From Arthrobacter sp. SDTb3-6 (GTDB lineage Bacteria > Actinomycetota > Actinomycetes > Actinomycetales > Micrococcaceae), in the NCBI RefSeq assembly GCF_013376095.1, contig NZ_JAAMFN010000027.1:1-57329 (forward strand): a stretch of 57,329 nucleotides of DNA, in the 5' to 3' direction. Shown here piece after piece: positions 35,650 to 44,023 of the stretch. The translations under genes were made by a program, and so were the position numbers. Within the stretch, counting starts at the first letter, position 1, and each line of letters starts with the position of its first letter. The notes beneath the pieces were generated by a model. That model saw only the letters and a program-made list of their open reading frames with translations, did not search any database and was not told where the DNA came from.

Positions 35650-35770
35650 CGGTCCGCCCGGCCCGGCGGCGGTACCCCGAACGGGGCCGGGCCTTAATGG
35701 GTCATCTGCCCCATGCGCCCGGGCGGCTGCGGCCCTACGCTGGTCAGAACACCGCATAAGGAGGCCACCC

Positions 35771-36508
35771 ATGGCAACCACAACACCGCAGGAATGCGCG
35801 GTCCGGGCCGAGGCGGCAGCAGACATGCCCCCGGACCCCGCCGAACACTTTGCCGGCTACGCGGTCTTGGGGGTTCCGCTCAGTTCGGGCCACTACCTGG
35901 CCTTCCGATGCTTCCCGTCCAGTTCAATTGGCCCGGGGTACCGCGCCGTGTGGCTTCGCACGCCCGCGGGGCAGTGGACGGTTTACGCCGACGTCCCGCC
36001 GGAACAGAGCTGCGCCAGGTACTTCGGGGCCGCCCTGGCGCAGGCCGTGACCGCACGGGTCGACGCCGAATGGGCCGGCCCGCGGGCGCTCAAGGTGGGA
36101 GTGCCCGGCGTCGTCAGTTGGGAACTGGAACTGGGGGTGAGCTGGGCCACCGCCGCCGCCACGGCGGCGGCCCTGCGGCTTCCTTCCGCAGTGTGGCGCC
36201 GCGACGGCGTGGTCAACGCCATGGGCCGCATGATGGGACCGGCGCTGGGCGCGGGGCGGATGAAACTTGCCGGCCTGGTCCCCAACGGCCAAAGGTTCCA
36301 GGCCAGGCCGCTGCGGCTCTGGACCGTCACGCACAGCCGGGCCGTCATTGGCGGCGAGGACGCGGGAATCCTGCGGGTACTTCCCGGGCAGGAGCACCTG
36401 GCCGATTTTTGGCTCCCCCGGCGGGGCCTGTTCGTGGCGGACGTGGGCATCAGGTTCCCGTCCACCGCAGCGCACGCCGGATCACGAAAGGGCGGCAAAA
36501 CACCATGA
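35771..36508 (+). CDS. Protein of unknown function, coupled to AhpD-like gene
   Basis: 245 residues, not recognised. No signal peptide or membrane helix is visible. The chain is rich in short beta-type segments (YLAFRCFPSSS, YRAVWLRTP, WTVYADVP, VVSWELELG, ARPLRLWTVTHS) with a helical stretch around 'DGVVNAMGRMMGPALGAGRMKLAGLVPNG', and ends with a basic tail (SRKGGKTP). The pattern suggests a compact ligand-binding barrel, but this is a guess. ATG 35771 follows AAGGAGGCCACCC, a strong ribosome site. Its stop overlaps the start of the AhpD-like gene (ATGA), so the two are coupled, and the HD-GYP/LuxR gene follows. Confidence 0.8.
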   Translation: MATTTPQECAVRAEAAADMPPDPAEHFAGYAVLGVPLSSGHYLAFRCFPSSSIGPGYRAVWLRTPAGQWTVYADVPPEQSCARYFGAALAQAVTARVDAEWAGPRALKVGVPGVVSWELELGVSWATAAATAAALRLPSAVWRRDGVVNAMGRMMGPALGAGRMKLAGLVPNGQRFQARPLRLWTVTHSRAVIGGEDAGILRVLPGQEHLADFWLPRRGLFVADVGIRFPSTAAHAGSRKGGKTP

Positions 36509-37107
36509 GCGTCATTGAAACCATTCCCGAATCCGCTGCTGCGGGGCCCATTGCGCAGCTGTATGCCGACGACCTCCGGGCGCTGGGCTACGTGCCCAGC
36601 CACTCACGGGCCATGGCCCTGAATCCCGGGGCGTTCGCCGCTTGGCGGGCGCTGCAGGCGGCCATCGCCAGCTCGCTTGGCCTGCGCCGTTACGAACTGG
36701 TGACCCTGGCGGCGGCACGCGGGATCGGCTCGGCGGCCTGCCTGCTGGCACACGGCAGGAAGGCCCTGACATTCATGGAGGCGGACGAGTTGGAGCGGGT
36801 GGCCCGAGACTACCGGACCGCCGGACTCCCCGCGGATGAGGTCGCCATGATGGACTTCGCCCTCAAGCTCAGCACGGCTTCCGCCACCATGGACGACGCC
36901 GATTCCCGCTCCCTGCGCGACGCCGGCTTCAGCGACCGGGAGATCGTGGACATCGCACTGGCTGCCGCAGCCCGCAACTATTTCAGCCGGGCGCTGCACG
37001 CCCTGGCCGTGGACGTTGATGTCCCTCCCGGCCTCGATCCGAGGCTGCAGGATGCCCTGCTCGCACCCCTGGGCGGGCCGGCGCATCCTGCGCCGGCCGG
37101 CAGCTGA
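36505..37107 (+). CDS. AhpD/carboxymuconolactone decarboxylase-like protein
   Basis: 200 residues of the AhpD-like all-helical fold (peroxidase-related group). The core reads LRRYELVTLAAARGIGSAACLLAHGRKAL (about residues 58-86). The usual CxxC-xxH active site is reduced to SxxC-xxH: the first Cys is replaced by Ser and only the second remains with the His. A later HD-free helix pair (DREIVDIALAAAARNYFSRALHAL) is typical of the family. A one-Cys form may still act as a peroxidase or may only keep the fold. Coupled by 4-bp overlap to the unknown gene upstream; 87 bp ahead of the HD-GYP/LuxR regulator. Confidence 0.85.
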   Translation: MSVIETIPESAAAGPIAQLYADDLRALGYVPSHSRAMALNPGAFAAWRALQAAIASSLGLRRYELVTLAAARGIGSAACLLAHGRKALTFMEADELERVARDYRTAGLPADEVAMMDFALKLSTASATMDDADSRSLRDAGFSDREIVDIALAAAARNYFSRALHALAVDVDVPPGLDPRLQDALLAPLGGPAHPAPAGS

Positions 37108-37182
37108 CCCCACCCGGGGCCGGAGGTGGCCGGGCCTGGGCCGGACTGCGGCGGGAACCGGTACGCGTCGAGGGCCCGGCCG

Positions 37183-37188
37183 TAGAAT
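37183..37188 (+). promoter_or_regulatory. -10 element of the HD-GYP/LuxR gene, leaderless
   Basis: TAGAAT, six bases (GGGGGT), then GTG 37195. The bases GGGGGTGTGG around the start are repeated at xerC (50169-50178). Confidence 0.6.
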
Positions 37189-37194
37189 GGGGGT

Positions 37195-38832
37195 GTGGCG
37201 GCACAGGACTTCGGTGATTCCCTCCGGCTTCCCACGGCCCCCGGGCCTGCGGGCATGGTGCCGCGGGCTCCCTTTACCGCCCGGCGCGCCGAGGTGCTGG
37301 CGGCCCTTTCCCTGGCCATCGACCTGGGGCTCGGCCAGCCCATGGATCACATGCTGCGCGCCATGCAGCTGGGCGCGCGGATGGCCGATCTGCTGGACAT
37401 CGGGCCGGAGGCCCGGGCCCGGACGTACTACGCCAACCTCCTGGCCTGGATCGGCTGCCACGCGGACTCCTTTGAACTGGCGGCCCGTTTTGGCGACGAC
37501 ATCGGCTTCCGTGCCGACTACTATCTCATCGACGCCCGAGGGCTGCCCATGCTGACGCTGATGCTGCACCGCACCGGCACCGAACTGCCGCCCCTGCGCC
37601 GGGCCGCCCGGCAGTCGCGGTTTGCGGCGACAGCGGGCACGGCGGTGCGGAAGCTGATCCGTTCCCACTGCCTGTCCGCCGGTCAGCTGGCAAACCGGGT
37701 GGGACTGGACCCGGGCATGCCGGCGATTCTGGGCCATGCCTTTGAGCGCTGGGACGGCAAGGGGCTCCCTGCGGGGAGGGCAGGCGTTGAAATCCCCCTG
37801 GAAATGCGCATAGCCCAGCTGGCGGACACGGCCGAGGTGTTCCTGCGGACCGGAGGCCTGCCCGCTGCGGTGGCCATGGTCCGGCAACGCCGGGGCACGC
37901 AGTTCGACCCGGAGCTGGCGGACCTGTTTTGCGCCCGGGCCGCCGCCCTGGCGGCGGGTCTGCTGGAAGGGGACCCATGGCCGGCAGCACTCGCAGCGGC
38001 TCCCGGCGATGACGACCTGACCGAGGCCGGGCTGGACGCCGTGCTGGCAGCCATGGGCGACTTTGCCGACCTGAAGTGCCCGTGGACTGCGGGACATTCC
38101 CGGGCTGTGGCCTCGTTGGCGGCGGCCGCCGGGCGCGAGTGGGCCCTGCCGGCCACTGAGGTGGAACTGCTGCGCCGTGCCGGCTGGGTCCATGACCTGG
38201 GCCGGATGGGTGTTTCCAACGCGATCTGGGACAAGCAGGCGCAGCTGTCTTCCATGGACCGTGAACGGCTGCAAATGTACCCCTTCCTCAGCGAGCGCAT
38301 CCTGGGCAGGGTCCCCGGCCTGCGACGGGTGGCGGGGCTCGCCGGCGCGCACCGGGAGCGGCTCGACGGGTCCGGCTACCCGCGCGGACTCAGCGGCGCC
38401 GGGCTGGACGCCGGGCAGCGGATTCTGGCCGCGGCCGATGCTTACCAGGGCAGCCTCGAGCCGCGCCCGCACCGCCGGGCTGCCACGCCTGCCGAAGCTG
38501 CCGCCAGGCTGCGCTCCGACGTCGTGGCGGGCCGGCTGGACGCGCGCGCCGTGGACGCGGTCCTGCGGGCCTCAGGCGGCCATGTTGCCCGGCGCCGCAG
38601 CCCAGCCGCCGGATTGACACCCAGGGAGCTCGAGGTGCTTGCCTTGCTGTGCCGGGGCATGAACAACAAGGATATTGCCGCCGCCCTGTTCATTGCCCCG
38701 AAGACAGCCCGCAACCACGTGGAGCACATTTATGAAAAGACCGGGGCCGCCAACCGGGTTTCGGCGACCCTCTTCGCCCTGGACCATGGACTGTGGGAGC
38801 GGGTCCCCGGAACCAACCCCGGAATAAGTTGA
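37195..38832 (+). CDS. Tandem HD-GYP domain protein with C-terminal LuxR HTH
   Basis: 545 residues. Residues about 25-200 resemble a first HD-GYP-like domain without the HD pair (LLAWIGCHADSFELAA; later HAFERWDGKGLPAG, a GYP-loop relative). Residues about 290-430 form a second one with H in AGHSRAV (about 300), HDLGRMG (about 332) and LDGSGYPRG (about 390), all key metal/GYP motifs present. Residues about 472-535 are a LuxR-type HTH (LTPRELEVLALLCRGMNNKDIAAALFIAPKTARNHVEHIYEKTGA). HD-GYP domains hydrolyse cyclic di-GMP or act as related phosphohydrolases; here the domain is tied to a DNA-binding head. Targets are unknown; the AhpD-like pair upstream and the VOC gene downstream are candidates. 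Confidence 0.9.
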   Translation: MAAQDFGDSLRLPTAPGPAGMVPRAPFTARRAEVLAALSLAIDLGLGQPMDHMLRAMQLGARMADLLDIGPEARARTYYANLLAWIGCHADSFELAARFGDDIGFRADYYLIDARGLPMLTLMLHRTGTELPPLRRAARQSRFAATAGTAVRKLIRSHCLSAGQLANRVGLDPGMPAILGHAFERWDGKGLPAGRAGVEIPLEMRIAQLADTAEVFLRTGGLPAAVAMVRQRRGTQFDPELADLFCARAAALAAGLLEGDPWPAALAAAPGDDDLTEAGLDAVLAAMGDFADLKCPWTAGHSRAVASLAAAAGREWALPATEVELLRRAGWVHDLGRMGVSNAIWDKQAQLSSMDRERLQMYPFLSERILGRVPGLRRVAGLAGAHRERLDGSGYPRGLSGAGLDAGQRILAAADAYQGSLEPRPHRRAATPAEAAARLRSDVVAGRLDARAVDAVLRASGGHVARRRSPAAGLTPRELEVLALLCRGMNNKDIAAALFIAPKTARNHVEHIYEKTGAANRVSATLFALDHGLWERVPGTNPGIS

Positions 38833-38840
38833 AGCTTCAA
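38829..38840. promoter_or_regulatory. 12-bp palindrome overlapping the VOC promoter
   Basis: TTGAAGCTTCAA is a perfect inverted repeat that overlaps the HD-GYP/LuxR stop codon and includes a -35-like TTGAAG. A -10-like TACGAT (38850-38855) follows at 15 bases. This is the size of site bound by MarR-family repressors, but no MarR gene is in the window. Confidence 0.55.
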
Positions 38841-38882
38841 GTAGTTTGATACGATATGAACACAACAACCCTTGGAGAAGCC

Positions 38883-39776
38883 ATGACCACCACCCCGCAA
38901 GACCTCCTTTCCGCCGACCTGCAAATGGGCACCGTGATGCTCAAGGTCGGGGACATGAAGCTGATGAGCAACTACTACCAAAAGGCGCTCGGCCTGGACA
39001 TAGTCGTCGAGGCCGACGGCGGCCAGTACCTGGGCCGCGGCACCACGCCGCTGGTCCACCTGCAGCCGGCCGGCGGCCTGCACATCCCCGGCCGCGGCGA
39101 GGCCGGACTGTTCCACACGGCCCTGCTTTTCGACGACCAGGCCTCCCTGGCTGCCACCGTGGCCAGCGCCGCACAGTACGACCCGAAGCTGTTTGCCGGC
39201 AGTGCCGACCACCTCGTGTCCGAAGCCTTCTACTTCACCGACCCTGAAGGCAACGGCATCGAGCTGTACTGGGACCGCCCCCGCACCGAATGGAACTGGA
39301 CCAACGGAACGGTGGAAATGGATTCGCTGGCCCTGCCGCCGCAGCACTACCTGACGCAGCACCTGACCGAGAAGTCGGTGACGGGGCAGCGGGACGCCGC
39401 CGCCGGCGTCGGCCACGTGCACCTGCAGGTGGGCGACGTGCAGACCGCGGAGAAGTTCTATGTCGACACCCTCGGCTTTGAGCGTACGGCCGGATGGCAC
39501 GGGCAGGCACTGTTCGTCTCCGCCGGCGGGTACCACCACCACATGGCCATGAACGTCTGGAACAGCCGCGGCGCCGGCCCCCGCAAGGACACGCTGGGCC
39601 TGGGTGAGGTCCTGATCAAGCTCCCCGGCCAGGACGACGTCGGCGCGCTGGGCGAGCGTTTGGCCCACCACGGCATTGCCGTTGCCAACACCGGGTCCGA
39701 AATCCTCTTCGACGACCCGTGGCGCAACCGGATTCGCGTTAGTGTGGAGAGTGCCCCCGCCGCAGCCCACAGCTGA
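38883..39776 (+). CDS. Two-domain VOC family protein (CatE-like dioxygenase/glyoxalase)
   Basis: 297 residues with two vicinal-oxygen-chelate domains (about 20-135 and 170-290). Domain 1: MGTVMLKVGDMKLMSNYYQKALGL, FHTALLFDD, GNGIELYWDRP. Domain 2: GHVHLQVGDVQTAEKFYVDTLGF, YHHHMAMNVW, RNRIRVSVES. A metal His is clear in domain 2 (VGHVHLQV, HHHMAMN). In domain 1 the first ligand position is a Met/Leu region. The layout resembles CatE/ring-cleavage dioxygenases and fused glyoxalases. ATG 38883 is chosen for TTGGAGAAGCC; ATG 38856 has no site. A 12-bp palindrome marks the promoter. The substrate is unknown. Confidence 0.88.
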   Translation: MTTTPQDLLSADLQMGTVMLKVGDMKLMSNYYQKALGLDIVVEADGGQYLGRGTTPLVHLQPAGGLHIPGRGEAGLFHTALLFDDQASLAATVASAAQYDPKLFAGSADHLVSEAFYFTDPEGNGIELYWDRPRTEWNWTNGTVEMDSLALPPQHYLTQHLTEKSVTGQRDAAAGVGHVHLQVGDVQTAEKFYVDTLGFERTAGWHGQALFVSAGGYHHHMAMNVWNSRGAGPRKDTLGLGEVLIKLPGQDDVGALGERLAHHGIAVANTGSEILFDDPWRNRIRVSVESAPAAAHS

Positions 39777-39809
39777 CCCGGCACCACCCCTTTCGCGAAA
39801 GGCACCCGT

Positions 39810-40262
39810 GTGGCCCTTTACTCCGAGTTCTTCATAGCCGACCACCACCAGGCCGTTGCCCGTGCCAAGGCCCGTGAGGCCGGAAAATCGCCGGCCGTGG
39901 ACGTCCCCGTCCTGCCAACGCCGGGCCTGGGAGACCTTGAAATTGAGGTGCTGGGGGAACTGGCGGTGAGGAAGGTCCACGCGACCGGCGTCGGTGCAGA
40001 ACTGAGCCTGGTGGACATTGAGCTGGACACGCTTTATGCCGTCCCCGATGCCCTGCTGGAAGTTTTCGCCGAACTGGACGCGCCGGAGGATCCGGCCGAC
40101 GTGGCGGAGCTGGCCGCCGAGTGGGCCGCCGCCGACGAGATGGAGTCCACCCCCGAGGTGACCGGGCCGCTGGTGCGCGCCCTTGCGGCCATGGCGGTAT
40201 CAGCCATGGCCGCGGCGGAGGACAACGCGAAAATGGGGCTGTTCTTCTTCGCCGCCCCGTAG
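39810..40262 (+). CDS. Small acidic protein of unknown function
   Basis: 150 residues, not recognised. Starts with GTG after GCGAAAGGCACCC. The N-terminus is [20 protein letters not shown], the middle is acidic with a run of Asp/Glu/Ala ([23 protein letters not shown]), and the C-terminus is hydrophobic/aromatic ([10 protein letters not shown]). No membrane helix or signal peptide. It follows the VOC gene by 33 bp and may be cotranscribed. A link to VOC function is only by position. Confidence 0.75.
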   Translation: MALYSEFFIADHHQAVARAKAREAGKSPAVDVPVLPTPGLGDLEIEVLGELAVRKVHATGVGAELSLVDIELDTLYAVPDALLEVFAELDAPEDPADVAELAAEWAAADEMESTPEVTGPLVRALAAMAVSAMAAAEDNAKMGLFFFAAP

Positions 40263-40339
40263 GCCCGGCCCCGCCCGGTGTTAAATCCGGCAGGCATGCA
40301 CCGCCCCGTCCACTGGTGTCACACCGATGCGCAATTGTC

Positions 40340-40348
40340 TGGCATAAT
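40340..40348 (+). promoter_or_regulatory. Extended -10 promoter of rpsP
   Basis: TGG-CATAAT: a TGN extension followed by a -10 hexamer at 40343-40348. No convincing -35. Initiation near 40355 gives a leader of about 125 bases before the rpsP GTG. The same TGGCAnAAT is found before rplS. Confidence 0.6.
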
Positions 40349-40480
40349 GGACGGGTACTCGATCCGTTCGGCCCCTCTCTCCGTTCGATGATCCTGTCCT
40401 TTGAAATCCGCGTGATCGGCCCGCCCCACGGGAGCGTGAAACGGAATTCGCCCCTTTTCGAACCAGGAGTAACCACTAAA

Positions 40481-40888
40481 GTGGCCGTAAAGATTCGCCT
40501 TAAGCGCTTCGGCAAGATGCGCGCACCGTACTACCGCATCGTCGTCATGGACTCGCACGCAAAGCGTGACGGCCGTGCCATCGAAGAAATCGGCAAGTAC
40601 CACCCCACCGAGCAGCCTTCCTTCATTGAAGTGAACTCTGACCGTGCACAGTACTGGCTTGGCGTTGGCGCCCAGCCGTCCGAGCCCGTAGCCAAGATCC
40701 TGAAGATCACCGGTGACTGGCAGAAGTTCAAGGGCATCAAGGGCGCCGAAGGCACCTTGAAGACCAAGGAGCCCAAGGTGGCGTTTGTTGCCCCCGAGGC
40801 CAAGAACCTTGTTGTCAAGGAAGCCATCACCAAGAAGGCCGCCAAGGCTGACGGGGCCGAGGCTGCCGAAAGCACCGAGGCTGAGTAA
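40481..40888 (+). CDS. rpsP: 30S ribosomal protein S16
   Basis: 135 residues, beginning with GTG ([39 protein letters not shown] is the S16 core). The length is greater than in E. coli (82) because of a Lys/Ala/Glu-rich C-terminal extension, common in actinobacteria. AGGAGTAA precedes the start by 11 bases. First gene of rpsP-khpA-rimM-trmD; a long leader precedes it. Confidence 0.97.
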   Translation: MAVKIRLKRFGKMRAPYYRIVVMDSHAKRDGRAIEEIGKYHPTEQPSFIEVNSDRAQYWLGVGAQPSEPVAKILKITGDWQKFKGIKGAEGTLKTKEPKVAFVAPEAKNLVVKEAITKKAAKADGAEAAESTEAE

Positions 40889-40889
40889 C

Positions 40890-41132
40890 TTGCTGGCTGA
40901 AGCGCTGGAGCACTTGGTCCGGGGGATCGTTGACTCCCCCGACGACGTCAAGGTGAGCGTCAACAACAACCGCCGCGGGGAATCCCTCGAGGTGCGCGTT
41001 CACCAGGACGATCTGGGCCGGGTCATTGGCCGCCAGGGCCGCACCGCCCGTGCCTTGCGCACCGTGGTTGCAGCCTTGGCCCACGGCGAACCGGTCCGTG
41101 TTGACGTTGTCGACACCGACCGCCGCCGCTAA
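40890..41132 (+). CDS. khpA: KH-domain RNA-binding protein KhpA
   Basis: 80 residues. One KH domain with the GxxG loop in VIGRQGRTA and the preceding LEVRVHQDDLG. KhpA acts with KhpB (Jag) in RNA-based control of cell shape and division in other Gram-positives. TTG start one base after the rpsP stop; the sequence LLAEALEHLVRGIVD is the family start. No separate ribosome site, so coupling to rpsP is likely. Confidence 0.93.
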   Translation: MLAEALEHLVRGIVDSPDDVKVSVNNNRRGESLEVRVHQDDLGRVIGRQGRTARALRTVVAALAHGEPVRVDVVDTDRRR

Positions 41133-41199
41133 GCTGCCGCGACAGGCCATTGCGCCGCGCAGGCGGTGCAGCAGAAGTTTTCAGTAGTAAAGCCACGGA

Positions 41200-41238
41200 T
41201 TGGCCCCGGCACCATCATGGTGTCGGGGCCAACTGTTT
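41200..41238 (+). terminator. Terminator-like hairpin between khpA and rimM
   Basis: A 15-bp stem (41200-41214 with 41218-41232, one G-T pair) with loop TCA, followed by CTGTTTTC. It has intrinsic terminator form inside an otherwise single operon, 52 bp before the rimM ATG. Confidence 0.75.
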
Positions 41239-41283
41239 TCCCGGCCGCCCCGGCCCCACCAACGCACGCCCCAAGGAGTACAC

Positions 41284-41844
41284 ATGCAGGTTCAGGTTGC
41301 CCGGATCGGCAAGCCCCACGGCATTCGCGGCGAAGTGACCGTCCTGGTCCTCACCGATGCCCCCGATTCACGCTTTGCCGTCGGCGCGGAATTTGCCGCC
41401 GAGCCGGCCACCGCCGGCACCCTGACGGTCCGCAGCTCCCGCTGGAACAAGGACATCCTGCTGCTCGGCTTCGAGGGTGTCAACACCCGCAACGACGCCG
41501 AACTGCTCCGTGGCACCACGCTGCTCTTTGACTCCGAGGACGACGGGGACGACGACGCCTGGTACGAACACGAACTGCTGAACCTTGAGGTCCGGATCGG
41601 CACCCGGAAGGTTGGCAAGGTCACGGGCCTGCGCACCCTGCCCGTGCAGGACCTGTTGATCGTCGAGGACGCCGACGGCGACGAGGTCCTGGTCCCGTTC
41701 GTCGACGAAATCGTCCCCGAGGTCAACATCGAGGAAGGCTACGTCCTCCTCACGCCCCCGGAGGGGCTGTTCGCCGTGAACAAGGAAGCCACCGAAAATG
41801 ATGAAACCGGCGGGGCGGCGGACACGGAAGGCCGGCAGGACTGA
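41284..41844 (+). CDS. rimM: Ribosome maturation factor RimM
   Basis: 186 residues. It assists 16S rRNA processing and 30S head assembly around S19. The N-terminal RimM domain reads [23 protein letters not shown], with the RWN segment, and the PRC-barrel begins near [21 protein letters not shown]-terminal acidic tail. ATG follows CAAGGAGTACAC. The stop TGA overlaps the trmD ATG by one base. Confidence 0.96.
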   Translation: MQVQVARIGKPHGIRGEVTVLVLTDAPDSRFAVGAEFAAEPATAGTLTVRSSRWNKDILLLGFEGVNTRNDAELLRGTTLLFDSEDDGDDDAWYEHELLNLEVRIGTRKVGKVTGLRTLPVQDLLIVEDADGDEVLVPFVDEIVPEVNIEEGYVLLTPPEGLFAVNKEATENDETGGAADTEGRQD

Positions 41845-42680
41845 TGCGCCTTGACGTCGTCAGCATCTTCCCGGAATACCTGGCCCCGCTGGACCTGAGC
41901 CTGATCGGCAAGGCCCGCACCGAAGGACTGCTGGAACTGGCCGTCCATGACCTGCGCAGCTACACGCAGGACCGCCACCGCACCGTGGATGACACCCCTT
42001 ATGGGGGCGGCGCCGGCATGGTCATGAAGCCCGAACCGTGGGCCCAGGCACTGGAGGACATTGCCGGTGCCTCCGTGGCAGCCGCCGACGGCGCGGCCCC
42101 GGGACGGAAACCCATCCTCATCGTCCCGTCCCCGGCGGGGGAGGTCTTCACGCAGCGGCTGGCCCGGGAGCTGGCGGAAGAGGACCACCTGGTGTTTGCG
42201 TGCGGGCGCTATGAAGGCATCGACGAACGTGTCCTGGAATGGGCTGCGGGCCAGTACACCGTGCGGCCCCTCAGCCTCGGCGACTACGTGCTCAACGGCG
42301 GCGAGGTCGCCGTGCTGGCGATGGTGGAGGCCATCGGCCGGCTTATCCCCGGCGTTGTCGGCAACCCCGAATCGCTGGTCGAGGAATCGCACTCCGACGG
42401 CCTCCTGGAGTACCCCGTGTACACCAAGCCCTCCAGCTGGCGGGACCGGGAGGTGCCGGAGGTGCTGCTCAGCGGCAACCACGGCAAGATCGCCAAGTTC
42501 CGCCGCGAACACCAGCTGCGCCGCACGGCAGCCCGCCGCCCCGACCTGCTGGACAAGCTGGACGTCTCCAACTTCAGCAAGACGGAACGGAACGTGCTCT
42601 GGGACCTCGGCTACGCCGTCGTCGACGGACGGGCGGTGCGCCGCCCCGGCGAACAACCCGGCGAACCATCAGGTGAATAG
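41844..42680 (+). CDS. trmD: tRNA (guanine37-N1)-methyltransferase
   Basis: 278 residues. It methylates G37 next to the anticodon in tRNAs reading CNN codons, preventing +1 frameshifts. Trefoil-knot SAM site [29 protein letters not shown] and the N-terminal [12 protein letters not shown] and [15 protein letters not shown] segments are complete. One-base overlap with rimM. The C-terminal ~15 residues are Pro/Gly repeats ([13 protein letters not shown]). Confidence 0.97.
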   Translation: MRLDVVSIFPEYLAPLDLSLIGKARTEGLLELAVHDLRSYTQDRHRTVDDTPYGGGAGMVMKPEPWAQALEDIAGASVAAADGAAPGRKPILIVPSPAGEVFTQRLARELAEEDHLVFACGRYEGIDERVLEWAAGQYTVRPLSLGDYVLNGGEVAVLAMVEAIGRLIPGVVGNPESLVEESHSDGLLEYPVYTKPSSWRDREVPEVLLSGNHGKIAKFRREHQLRRTAARRPDLLDKLDVSNFSKTERNVLWDLGYAVVDGRAVRRPGEQPGEPSGE

Positions 42681-42742
42681 CCCGGCGAACAGCTGCCGGG
42701 GCCGCGTGCCGCAGCACCGATTGGTGCCGGTGCCGCCCGGTA

Positions 42743-42751
42743 TGGCAAAAT
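42743..42751 (+). promoter_or_regulatory. Extended -10 promoter of rplS
   Basis: TGG-CAAAAT (TG at 42743, hexamer 42746-42751), the same layout as before rpsP. A TTGGTG lies 19 bases upstream (42721-42726). Initiation near 42758 gives a leader of about 178 bases. Confidence 0.5.
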
Positions 42752-42757
42752 AAGGGC

Positions 42758-42935
42758 ATGTGCCTACTGGGCGCGTTCCTGCCACAGGGGGAGCGTTCGT
42801 CAACAGGGCGGCACACCGGGCATCCACCACTGAATCCCGGTCTTTCATCTTTCGCCTTCCGTGACTGGCCCCGTGCCGTCCATGGCAGGCGTGACACAAA
42901 GCAGATGACCTGTGGCGTTTGCCTGGAGTGAGACT
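42758..42935 (+). promoter_or_regulatory. Long 5' leader of rplS with closing helix
   Basis: The leader holds no gene. GCCACAGG (42781-42788) is exactly complementary to CCTGTGGC (42909-42916), which ends 8 bases before the ribosome site GGAG at 42925-42928. This would fold the leader into one closed domain next to the start of rplS, as in autoregulatory ribosomal-protein leaders. No named RNA family was recognised. Confidence 0.4.
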
Positions 42936-43295
42936 ATGCAGATTCTCGATTCTGTTGACGCAGCCAGCCTGCGCAGCGACATCCCCGCCTTCCGCGCCGG
43001 TGACACCCTCAACGTTCACGTGAACATCATTGAAGGCTCCCGCTCGCGTGTCCAGGTGTTCAAGGGCTTCGTCCTTGGCCGCCAGGGCGACGGCGTCCGC
43101 GAAACCTTCACGGTCCGCAAGGTCTCCTTCGGTGTCGGCGTGGAGCGTACCTTCCCGGTGCACTCCCCGGTCATCGAAAAGATTGAGCTGGTCACCAAGG
43201 GCGATGTCCGCCGCGCCAAGCTGTACTACATGCGCAAGCTGCGCGGCAAGGCTGCCAAGATCAAGGAAAAGCGCGACAACGTTCCCGCCAAGTAA
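42936..43295 (+). CDS. rplS: 50S ribosomal protein L19
   Basis: 119 residues. The core [63 protein letters not shown] is the L19 domain at the 30S-50S interface. Start ATG 42936 after CTGGAGTGAGACT. Ends in a basic tail (RDNVPAK). It has its own promoter and a long leader rather than reading through from trmD only. lepB follows after 15 bp. Confidence 0.97.
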   Translation: MQILDSVDAASLRSDIPAFRAGDTLNVHVNIIEGSRSRVQVFKGFVLGRQGDGVRETFTVRKVSFGVGVERTFPVHSPVIEKIELVTKGDVRRAKLYYMRKLRGKAAKIKEKRDNVPAK

Positions 43296-43310
43296 AAAGG
43301 GAACCGCACT

Positions 43311-43967
43311 TTGATCCAAGCGAAACGCCAGTCCAGGAAACTGGGCTGGCGTTTTGTTGTTGTTGCCGTGGTGGTGTTGTTCCTGCTCGCCGCGGTGGTG
43401 CGCAACGTCTGGGTGGACGTGTATTACATCCCGTCCGGGTCCATGGAACCGCTGCTGCTGACCGGGGACCGCGTGCTGGTCTCGCGCACCGATTTTGCGC
43501 ACACGCCGATCAAGCGCGGCGACGTGGTGGTCTTTGACGGCACAGGGTCCTTCACGCCGTGGCGTCCCGCCGGCGACCCGCTCATGGCCGCTGCCGTCGC
43601 CACCGGGCAGTGGCTGGGCCTGGTGCCCAACAACAACATCTACGTCAAGCGGGTGCTGGGCGTGGCGGGGGACACTGTCAAGTGCTGCACCGCGGCCGGC
43701 CTGCTGGAGGTCAACGGCGTTCCGGTGACTGAGAGTTACCTGTATCCCGGGGACAAACCCAGCGAGTTGAAGTTCGACGTCACCGTGCCGCAGGGTAAAT
43801 TGTGGCTCATGGGCGACCACCGGAGTATCTCAGCGGATTCGCGGTCCCTGCTGGGCATGCCCGGTGGCGGCCTGATCGACACCGGCAAGGTGATCGGAAG
43901 GCCGTGGGCCACCGTGTGGCCGCTGGGGCGGATCCATGTTTTGAAGAGCGGCGCCCCCACGCCCTGA
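43311..43967 (+). CDS. lepB: Signal peptidase I, first copy
   Basis: 218 residues. Type I signal peptidase with one N-terminal membrane helix (WRFVVVAVVVLFLLAAVV), catalytic Ser44 in IPSGSME and Lys113 in YVKRVLGVAGD, and the GDHR box near the end. TTG start 43311, 15 bases after the rplS stop. A second copy lies 56 bp downstream; two tandem signal peptidases are common in high-GC Gram-positives. Confidence 0.93.
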   Translation: MIQAKRQSRKLGWRFVVVAVVVLFLLAAVVRNVWVDVYYIPSGSMEPLLLTGDRVLVSRTDFAHTPIKRGDVVVFDGTGSFTPWRPAGDPLMAAAVATGQWLGLVPNNNIYVKRVLGVAGDTVKCCTAAGLLEVNGVPVTESYLYPGDKPSELKFDVTVPQGKLWLMGDHRSISADSRSLLGMPGGGLIDTGKVIGRPWATVWPLGRIHVLKSGAPTP

Positions 43968-44023
43968 GCTGCCGATCCCGCATGTGCAGGACTGAACCGT
44001 TGAACTGACCTTAAGGAAACCCC

